From Rhodospirillales bacterium (lineage in GTDB: Bacteria > Pseudomonadota > Alphaproteobacteria > Rhodospirillales > 2-12-FULL-67-15): a DNA stretch of 36,757 bases. The notes under the pieces are model-generated. The model saw nothing but the letters and a program-made list of their open reading frames with translations. It searched no databases and was not told the DNA's origin. Below, in pieces: positions 31,002 to 36,757 of this stretch. The stretch spans positions 1-36,757 of the forward strand of contig SHWG01000005.1 in the NCBI GenBank assembly GCA_009693905.1, given 5' to 3'. The stretch's first letter is position 1. Every line of letters begins with the position of its first letter. The position numbers were made by a program, and so were the translations under genes.

Positions 31002-34000
31002 ATGCCGCACGCCTCCTTCGTCCATCTCCGCGTCCATTCCGCCTATTCGCTGTCCGAAGGCGCGATCCGCCTCGACGAGCTGGCCAAGCTTTGCCGCAAA
31101 TTCGCCGCGCCGGCGGTCGCGGTCACCGACACCAACAATCTGTTCGGGGCGCTCGAATTCTCGCACGCCGCCCACGCCGCCGGGGTGCAACCGATCATCG
31201 GTTGCCAGCTCGCGCTCGCCCACGATGAGCGCGGCGGCGCCCGGCCCGGCTTCGGGCAGGGCGGGAAAAGCGGGTCCGCGTCCGACCCGGTCGTGGTTCT
31301 GGTCCAGAACGCCGCCGGATATCGCAATCTTCTCAAGCTGATCCGCATCGCCCATTTCGGCGTGACCGGAGGCGAGGCGCCTGTTGAACCCCAACTCGCG
31401 TTGAGCGAGTTGGCGCGCCATGGCGAGGGGCTGATTGTTCTGACCGGCGGGCCGGCGGGACCGGTCGGACGGTTGCTCGCCGCCGGACAGAACCCGGCCG
31501 CCGAGGAAGTTCTGCTCCGCCTGGCGGCGGCCTTTCCCGGGCGGCTGTACGTCGAACTGATGCGCCACGGCTTGGCGGTGGAAAAGGCAACCGAGCCCGG
31601 GTTCCTCGATCTCGCCTACCGCCACAACCTTCCCTTGGTCGCGACCAACGAAGCATTCTTCGCCGAGCGCCGGATGCACGAAGCGCACGACGCGCTGCTG
31701 TGCATCGCCGCCGGCGCGACGATGGCGGCGCCCGAGCGCCGGCGGGTGAGTTCCGAACATTATCTGAAATCTCCCGACGAGATGCGCAAACTGTTCGCCG
31801 ACCTGCCGGAAGCGGCGGACAACACCCTGGTCGTCGCGCGGCGCTGCGCCTTCATGATCGAGCCGGTCGCCCCGATCTTGCCACCGTTCGATTGCGGCAA
31901 CGGCCTGAACGAAACCGACGGGCTCAAGGCCGACGCCAAGGCCGGGCTCGAGCAGCGGCTCCGCGCGAGCGTCTGGAAGCCGGGGATGAGCGAGGACGAA
32001 AAAGAAGCCGTCGCCCGGCCTTACCGCGAACGGCTCGACTACGAGATCGGCGTCATCGTCGCGATGGGCTATCCCGGCTATTTCCTCGTCGTCGCCGATT
32101 TCATCCGCTGGGCGAAGAGCCAAGGCATTCCCGTCGGTCCGGGGCGCGGCTCGGGCGCGGGGTCGGTCGTGGCCTGGGCGTTGACCATCACCGATCTCGA
32201 TCCTTTGCGCTTCGGGCTCCTGTTCGAGCGGTTCCTCAACCCCGAACGGGTGTCCATGCCCGATTTCGACATCGACTTCTGCCAGGACCGCCGCGACGAG
32301 GTGATCCACTACGTCCAGGATCGCTACGGCCGCGACCAGGTGGCGCAAATCATCACGTTTGGCAAACTCCAGGCCCGCGCCGTGCTCCGCGACGTCGGCC
32401 GGGTGCTGGAAATGCCCTATGGCCAGGTGGATAAAATCTGCAAGCTGGTCCCCCACAATCCGGCCGCGCCGGTCACGCTGGACAAAGCGATCGCCGAGGA
32501 GCCTTTGTTGGCGCGCGCGATCGAAGAAGACGGGGCGGTCGGGCGCCTGTTCGCCATCGCCCGCCAGCTCGAGGGGCTTTACCGCCACGCCTCGATCCAC
32601 GCCGGCGGCGTGGTCATCGGCGACCGTCCGTTGGACGAGCTGATCCCGCTTTATCGCGATCCCAAGTCCGAGCGACTCGTGACCGGGTTCAACATGAAAT
32701 ATATCGAGGAGGCGGGGTTGATCAAATTCGACTTCCTCGGCCTCAAGACGCTGACCGTGCTCGCCGACGCCGCCAAGCTGGTGGAGGCGGGAGGCGGGAA
32801 AAAACTCGATCTCGCCAATCTTCCGCTCGACGACGAGGCGACGGTTTCCATGCTCGCCCGCGGCGAAACGACCGGCGTGTTCCAGCTGGAAAGCGCCGGC
32901 ATGCGCGACGTGCTGCGCAACCTGAAAGCGGACACCTTCGAGGACATCATCGCCGTCGTCGCCCTCTACCGGCCGGGGCCGATGGGCAACATCCCGAGTT
33001 ACATCCGCCGCAAGCACGGCCAGGAAAAACCCGATTACCTCTATCCAACCCTGGAAGGAATCCTGAAAGAGACTTTCGGCATCATCATCTATCAGGAACA
33101 GGTGATGCAGATCGCCCAGGAGCTGGCCGGATTTTCGCTGGGCCACGCGGATTTGATCCGCCGCGCCATGGGCAAGAAGATCAAGTCGGAAATGAACCAA
33201 CAGCGCGAAGCCTTCGTCGCCGGCGCGCGCAACCGCAACGTGCCCGAAACCCGCGCTCGGGATATTTTCGATCTCATCGCCAAGTTCGCCGATTACGGCT
33301 TCAACAAGTCCCACGCCGCGACCTACGCGCTGGTTGCCTATCAGGCCGCCTATCTGAAAGCCCACCATCCGGTCGAATTCCTGGCCGCATCCATGACCCA
33401 CGACATGGCCAATCCCGACAAGCTCAACGTCTTCCGCCAGGAACTGGAGCGCATGGGCATCCGGCTTTTGCCTCCGGACGTGAACGCTTCCGAGGCGCGG
33501 TTTTCGGTCGGCGGCGAAACCGGCGGCAGCGGCCCGGCGATCCGCTACGCGCTCGCCGCCGTGCGCAACGTCGGCACCGCGGCGATGGAATCCTTGGTCG
33601 CCGGGCGCCGCCAAAAAGGGCCTTTCCGCGATCTCGCCGACTTTGCCCGCCGGCTCGACGCCAAGCTCGCCAACAAGCGCCAGATCGAGAATTTGGCGCG
33701 CGCCGGCGCGTTCGATTCCCTCAATCCCAATCGCCGCCAGACGGTCGAAGGCGTCGAGGAAATCCTGAAACACGCCCACGCCGCGGCCGCGGAACGGGGG
33801 AGTTCGCAGATTTCGCTCTTTGGCGGCGGCGGCTCGGAGAACGACGCGGCGCCGCTGGTTCTGCCGGCGGTGACCGATTGGCCGCCCATGGACCGCCTCG
33901 GCCACGAATTCGATGCGATCGGGTTCTACCTCTCCGCCCACCCGCTCGACGCCTATCGCCGCACCCTCGTCCGCCTCGGCGTCCGCCCGATCGCCGAGAT

Positions 34001-34514
34001 CATCGCCAGCCCCGAGCCGGGCCCGGTCCGGCTCGCCGGCACCTTGATCGGCAAGAAGGAGCGGACCTCGGCCAAGGGCAACCGCTATGCCTTCGTCCAG
34101 TTGTCCGACATGACCGGCGTGTTCGAAGCGGTCGTCTTCGCCGAGACCCTGGCCTCGGCGCGGAGCCTGCTCGAGGTCGGCCGCTCGCTCTTGGTGCGCG
34201 CCGCCGTCCAGGTCGAAGGCGAAACCTTCCGCCTCACCGTCCAAAGCCTTGAATCCCTCGAAGAGGTTGCCGCCCGGACTTCGGCCGGGGTCAGGATCGT
34301 GGTCGCCTCCCAGGATGCTTTGTCACCGATTAAGGACATAATTGCCGGAAAACCTGGGGGTAACGGGGAAGGGCGCAAGGGCCGGATCAAGATCGTTTCC
34401 CGCCTGGATACGGGCCAAGAGGTCGAATTCGACCTTGGCGACCATCGCCTCCAGCCCGGTACGCTGCCTGCGCTCCGGAACGTTTCCGGGGTCCTGGAAG
34501 CGAGCGAAATCTAG
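31002..34514 (+). CDS. dnaE: DNA polymerase III subunit alpha
   Basis: A 1170-aa replicative polymerase. The N-terminal PHP domain begins FVHLRVHSAYSLSEGA and includes AVTDTNNLFGALEF. The palm shows GPGRGSGAGSVVAWAL and the catalytic aspartates D423 and D425 (PDFDIDFCQDRRDE) and D577 (KFDFLGLKTL), spaced as D401, D403 and D555 in E. coli. The fingers and beta-binding regions follow, with SQISLF near residue 938 as a clamp-binding-like motif, then an OB fold (VRLAGTLIGKKERTSAKGNR). The track starts at GTG 30981; I prefer ATG 31002 (MPHASFVHL), though neither start has a good ribosome binding site. It is the last gene of the long train beginning at nuoA. Confidence 0.97.
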   Translation: MPHASFVHLRVHSAYSLSEGAIRLDELAKLCRKFAAPAVAVTDTNNLFGALEFSHAAHAAGVQPIIGCQLALAHDERGGARPGFGQGGKSGSASDPVVVLVQNAAGYRNLLKLIRIAHFGVTGGEAPVEPQLALSELARHGEGLIVLTGGPAGPVGRLLAAGQNPAAEEVLLRLAAAFPGRLYVELMRHGLAVEKATEPGFLDLAYRHNLPLVATNEAFFAERRMHEAHDALLCIAAGATMAAPERRRVSSEHYLKSPDEMRKLFADLPEAADNTLVVARRCAFMIEPVAPILPPFDCGNGLNETDGLKADAKAGLEQRLRASVWKPGMSEDEKEAVARPYRERLDYEIGVIVAMGYPGYFLVVADFIRWAKSQGIPVGPGRGSGAGSVVAWALTITDLDPLRFGLLFERFLNPERVSMPDFDIDFCQDRRDEVIHYVQDRYGRDQVAQIITFGKLQARAVLRDVGRVLEMPYGQVDKICKLVPHNPAAPVTLDKAIAEEPLLARAIEEDGAVGRLFAIARQLEGLYRHASIHAGGVVIGDRPLDELIPLYRDPKSERLVTGFNMKYIEEAGLIKFDFLGLKTLTVLADAAKLVEAGGGKKLDLANLPLDDEATVSMLARGETTGVFQLESAGMRDVLRNLKADTFEDIIAVVALYRPGPMGNIPSYIRRKHGQEKPDYLYPTLEGILKETFGIIIYQEQVMQIAQELAGFSLGHADLIRRAMGKKIKSEMNQQREAFVAGARNRNVPETRARDIFDLIAKFADYGFNKSHAATYALVAYQAAYLKAHHPVEFLAASMTHDMANPDKLNVFRQELERMGIRLLPPDVNASEARFSVGGETGGSGPAIRYALAAVRNVGTAAMESLVAGRRQKGPFRDLADFARRLDAKLANKRQIENLARAGAFDSLNPNRRQTVEGVEEILKHAHAAAAERGSSQISLFGGGGSENDAAPLVLPAVTDWPPMDRLGHEFDAIGFYLSAHPLDAYRRTLVRLGVRPIAEIIASPEPGPVRLAGTLIGKKERTSAKGNRYAFVQLSDMTGVFEAVVFAETLASARSLLEVGRSLLVRAAVQVEGETFRLTVQSLESLEEVAARTSAGVRIVVASQDALSPIKDIIAGKPGGNGEGRKGRIKIVSRLDTGQEVEFDLGDHRLQPGTLPALRNVSGVLEASEI

Positions 34515-34527
34515 CCCCCGTTCGTCC

Positions 34528-34556
34528 TTGCCAGGGATCGCCCAGGCGGGTATTTA
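34528..34556 (+). promoter_or_regulatory. promoter of rpsB-tsf
   Basis: TTGCCA (34528-34533), an exact 17-nt spacer and TATTTA (34551-34556) form a good vegetative promoter 14 nt after the dnaE stop. It implies a leader of about 135 nt for rpsB. An imperfect hairpin GCCAGGG-ATCG-CCCAGGC overlaps the spacer and could also serve as a weak dnaE end. Confidence 0.55.
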
Positions 34557-34560
34557 ACGG

Positions 34561-34655
34561 CCGCGTAAATTCACACGCGGGTCAAGCGGCGTCGGGGCCT
34601 TCAAGCCCTTGCAACGTCGCTCCGGTGTCCCCCGGTTCGCAAAGGATTGGGGGAC
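34561..34655 (+). other. structured rpsB 5' leader (three successive hairpins)
   Basis: Hairpin 1 is CCGCGT-(8 nt)-ACGCGG at 34561-34580. Hairpin 2 is AGCGGCGT (34585-34592) with ACGTCGCT (34614-34621), enclosing GGGC/GCCC around CTTCAA. Hairpin 3 is GTCCCCC (34627-34633) with GGGGGAC (34649-34655) around 15 nt. The GGAGAAGGAA ribosome binding site lies downstream and is free. The layout fits a ribosomal-protein autoregulatory leader, but I do not recognise a named motif. Confidence 0.45.
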
Positions 34656-34697
34656 GGGAAAGACCCGCGGCGGCATAACCGGAGAAGGAACCGAACG

Positions 34698-35495
34698 ATG
34701 GCATTGCCCACGTTCACGATGCGTCAGCTATTGGAATCCGGCGTCCATTTCGGCCATAACACCCGGCGATGGAATCCGAAGATGGCCCCCTATCTGTTCG
34801 GGGTCCGCAACGGCATTCACGTCATCGATCTCGGCCAGACGGTGCCGCTTTTGCACCAGGCGATGGTCGCGGTGCGCGACGTGGTCGCCGCCGGTGGCAG
34901 GGTGCTGTTCGTCGGCACCAAGCGCCAGGCGTCCGACAAGGTCGCCGAGGCGGCCAAGCGCTGCGGCCAGCATTTCGTCAACCATCGCTGGCTCGGCGGC
35001 ATGCTCACCAACTGGCGCACGATCTCCAATTCGATCAAGCGCCTGCGCGACCTCGAACAAAATCTCAACCATCCCGAGTCCTTCGCCGGCCTGACCAAGA
35101 AGGAGCAGCTCAACCTTCAGCGCGAGCGCGACAAGCTCGATCGGGCGCTCGGCGGGATCAAGGAAATGGGCGGACTGCCCGACATCCTCGTCGTCATCGA
35201 CACCAACAAGGAACAGATCGCGGTCGCCGAGGCCCGCAAGCTCGGCATCCCGGTGGTCGCGGTAGTCGATTCGAACAGCGATCCGACGGGCATCACCTAT
35301 CCGATTCCCGGCAACGACGACGCGCTCAGGGCCGTCGTACTCTACTGCGATTTGATGGTCGGCGCGGTCCTCGACGGCATCCAGGCGGAATTGACCGTTC
35401 CCGGCAAGGACGCCGGCGCCTTGGAAACCCCGCCGATCGAGGCCCTTCCCGTCGAGGTCTCGACCGCCGGACCGCTCTCGCTGACGGGCGTTTGA
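34698..35495 (+). CDS. rpsB: 30S ribosomal protein S2
   Basis: A 265-aa S2 protein of the small ribosomal subunit. Signatures are [25 protein letters not shown] near the start and [14 protein letters not shown], and the C-terminal block [32 protein letters not shown] 34698 has a strong GGAGAAGGAA site upstream; the track's 34647 start lies in the leader. It is followed after 11 nt by tsf, the universal rpsB-tsf pairing. Confidence 0.98.
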   Translation: MALPTFTMRQLLESGVHFGHNTRRWNPKMAPYLFGVRNGIHVIDLGQTVPLLHQAMVAVRDVVAAGGRVLFVGTKRQASDKVAEAAKRCGQHFVNHRWLGGMLTNWRTISNSIKRLRDLEQNLNHPESFAGLTKKEQLNLQRERDKLDRALGGIKEMGGLPDILVVIDTNKEQIAVAEARKLGIPVVAVVDSNSDPTGITYPIPGNDDALRAVVLYCDLMVGAVLDGIQAELTVPGKDAGALETPPIEALPVEVSTAGPLSLTGV

Positions 35496-35506
35496 AAGAC
35501 GGAATC

Positions 35507-36433
35507 ATGGCCGACATCGCGGCGTCGCTCGTCAAGGAACTGCGCGAGAAATCCGGCGCGGGCATGATGGATTGCAAGAAGGCGCTCGCCGAAAGCGGCG
35601 GGAACCTGGAAGCGGCGATGGATTGGCTGCGCAAGAAAGGTCTTTCCGCCGCGGCCAAGAAGGCCGGACGCATTGCCGCCGAAGGCTTGATCTCCGTCGC
35701 CGTCGAAGGCGGCCGGGGCGCGCTGGTCGAAGTCAACAGCGAAACCGATTTCGTCGCCCGCAACGAAAATTTCCAGTCTTTTGCCGCCACCCTTGCCAAG
35801 CTCGCGCTCAAGGTGGGCGGCGATCTCGATAAGCTCAAGGCTGCCGCCTATCCCGGCGCCGGGCGCACCGTTGCCGAGGAGATGACCCATCTCATCGCCA
35901 CCATCGGCGAGAACATGAACATCCGTCGCGCCAAAATTCTCGCCATCGACAAGGGCGTCATCGGTGCCTACGTCCACAACGCGGTCGCGCCCGGGCTGGG
36001 CAAGATCGGCGTGTTGGTCGCGCTCGAGTCGGGCGCGCCCTCGGGTCCGCTCGACGGTCTGGCCAAGCAGCTCGCCATGCACATCGCCGCCACGAACCCC
36101 CAAGCCGTGAGCCGGGAAGGCCTGGATGCGGCCGTGGTCGAACGGGAAAGAAACATTCTCGCCGACCAAGCGCGCACCTCGGGCAAGGGCGAAGATATCG
36201 TCGCCAAGATGGTTGAAGGTCGCTTGCGCAAATTCTACGAGGACGTGTGCCTGGTCGATCAGGTGTTCGTCATCGACGGCGAAAGCCGGGTCGGAGCGGC
36301 GATCGAACAGGTGGCCAAAGCCTCGGGCTCGGCCGTCGCGGTCAAGGGATTCGCCCGATTCGCCCTGGGCGAAGGAATCGAGCGGGTTCAGTCCGATTTC
36401 GCGGCCGAAGTGGCCGCCGCCGCTGGCCGGTAA
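35507..36433 (+). CDS. tsf: elongation factor Ts
   Basis: A 308-aa nucleotide exchange factor for EF-Tu. The N-terminal UBA-like region reads [22 protein letters not shown]. The core contains the EF-Tu-contacting TDFVAR motif at 80-85 ([15 protein letters not shown]), followed by two dimerisation subdomains (VGAYVHN-type [22 protein letters not shown]). The ORF track starts within rpsB; ATG 35507 gives the standard N-terminus [13 protein letters not shown]. Length is typical of alphaproteobacteria. Confidence 0.98.
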   Translation: MADIAASLVKELREKSGAGMMDCKKALAESGGNLEAAMDWLRKKGLSAAAKKAGRIAAEGLISVAVEGGRGALVEVNSETDFVARNENFQSFAATLAKLALKVGGDLDKLKAAAYPGAGRTVAEEMTHLIATIGENMNIRRAKILAIDKGVIGAYVHNAVAPGLGKIGVLVALESGAPSGPLDGLAKQLAMHIAATNPQAVSREGLDAAVVERERNILADQARTSGKGEDIVAKMVEGRLRKFYEDVCLVDQVFVIDGESRVGAAIEQVAKASGSAVAVKGFARFALGEGIERVQSDFAAEVAAAAGR

Positions 36434-36535
36434 GGCCCTGTCTTGGCCGTTCTTAACCCCTGTTTTCAGACCCTCGGAATCGCCCGGACCATTCAGGCCT
36501 AAAGCTTAAATTTACCAAGACCTTGCGGGATATCC

Positions 36536-36544
36536 TGGTATAAA
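36536..36544 (+). promoter_or_regulatory. extended -10 promoter element ahead of pyrH
   Basis: TGG-TATAAA matches the extended -10 form (TGn before TATAAT). No good -35 at 16-18 nt is visible. A second A/T-rich box, TGATAATT, lies 12 nt on. The 220-nt tsf-pyrH gap therefore probably contains a pyrH promoter. It also holds a weak GGCC/GGCC dyad just after tsf that does not look like a convincing terminator. Confidence 0.35.
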
Positions 36545-36566
36545 CTGGCCTGATAATTGGACTTCT

Positions 36567-36607
36567 CGCCTGGGACGCGCGGAAATGCCCGCTTTTGCGC
36601 CCAGGCG
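36567..36607 (+). other. 15-bp hairpin in the pyrH leader
   Basis: CGCCTGGG (36567-36574) pairs perfectly with CCCAGGCG (36600-36607). After a bulged A, CGC (36576-36578) pairs with GCG (36597-36599). Then GCGG (36579-36582) pairs with CCGC (36589-36592), leaving a TTTT bulge on the 3' side and a 6-nt loop. It lies between the -10-like element and the pyrH start and is not followed by a T-run, so it is a leader structure rather than a terminator. Confidence 0.5.
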
Positions 36608-36653
36608 CGGAGGGTTTGCGCGTGGCCGGGCGGGCAGAACCCAGGGCGGCACT

Positions 36654-36757
36654 ATGGCCAAGGCGATCAAGTACCGGCGGATACTGCTCAAGCTGTCGGG
36701 CGAGGGGCTTATGGGCAAGCGGGATCACGGCTTCGATCCCGCGACGATGAAACGCCT
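36654..36757 (+). CDS. pyrH: uridylate kinase (partial, cut by window end)
   Basis: The first 34 codons and 2 bases of PyrH, which phosphorylates UMP to UDP. The sequence MAKAIKYRRILLKLSGEGLMG is the typical bacterial UMP kinase N-terminus, with the K-L-S-G-E phosphate-binding stretch. The order rpsB-tsf-pyrH (then usually frr) is conserved across bacteria. An AGGG about 8 nt ahead supports ATG 36654. The rest lies outside the window. Confidence 0.93.
   Translation, partial: MAKAIKYRRILLKLSGEGLMGKRDHGFDPATMKR

Noticed and set aside
30564-34244. 1226-aa antisense ORF opposite dnaE
   Set aside because: dnaE on the + strand is unmistakable and the antisense frame lacks any family motif. Long open antisense frames are expected in high-G+C genes with strong third-position bias.
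36434-36475. Terminator after tsf
   Set aside because: Only a short GGCC/GGCC dyad and scattered T-pairs are visible; no convincing stem with a T-run.

Overview
The window is a 36.8 kb housekeeping segment in which every gene I can support lies on the + strand. High G+C, the gene order tig-clpP-clpX-lon-hup-nuoA..N-birA-coaX-rnj-mce-DUF1467-proS-lolC-lolD-dnaE, separate nuoC and nuoD, a short prolyl-tRNA synthetase without the editing insertion, and an RNase J all point to an alphaproteobacterium, probably of the Rhodospirillales type. The genus cannot be fixed from the sequence alone.

Layout. (1) 106-1530: malonyl-CoA decarboxylase. (2) 1562-8633: tRNA-Leu(UAG), then a protein quality-control block of trigger factor, ClpP, ClpX and Lon, followed by the nucleoid protein HU. 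(3) 8687-8953: tRNA-Val(UAC) and tRNA-Asp(GTC). (4) 9160-23335: all fourteen subunits of respiratory complex I in the order nuoA-N. (5) 23332-34514: a tail with no intergenic gap above about 50 nt, holding biotin ligase, type III pantothenate kinase, RNase J, methylmalonyl-CoA epimerase, a DUF1467 membrane protein, an unrecognised secreted protein, ProRS, the LolC/LolD lipoprotein transporter and the replicative polymerase DnaE. (6) 34528-36757: rpsB-tsf and the first 34 codons of pyrH.

How the genes relate. Trigger factor folds nascent chains, and ClpXP and Lon remove damaged or regulatory proteins. Complex I couples NADH oxidation to quinone reduction and ion pumping. The tail combines cofactor supply (biotin, CoA), acyl-CoA metabolism (malonyl-CoA decarboxylase and methylmalonyl-CoA epimerase), RNA decay, outer-membrane lipoprotein export and replication. 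Start-stop overlaps chain nuoN, birA, coaX and rnj, which suggests one long transcript or nested transcripts.

I found no mobile element, CRISPR array, phage gene, toxin system or obviously new multigene system. The least explained protein is the 139-aa secreted one at 27275-27694. The most interesting non-coding signals are structured leaders: several hairpins ahead of rpsB, a 15-bp hairpin ahead of pyrH, and a 14-bp perfect palindrome, heat-shock-like promoter and leader hairpin ahead of lon. A hairpin overlapping the clpP stop codon and a CtrA-like TTAA-N7-TTAA motif lie between clpP and clpX. All of these come from reading the sequence by eye and have not been computed or tested.
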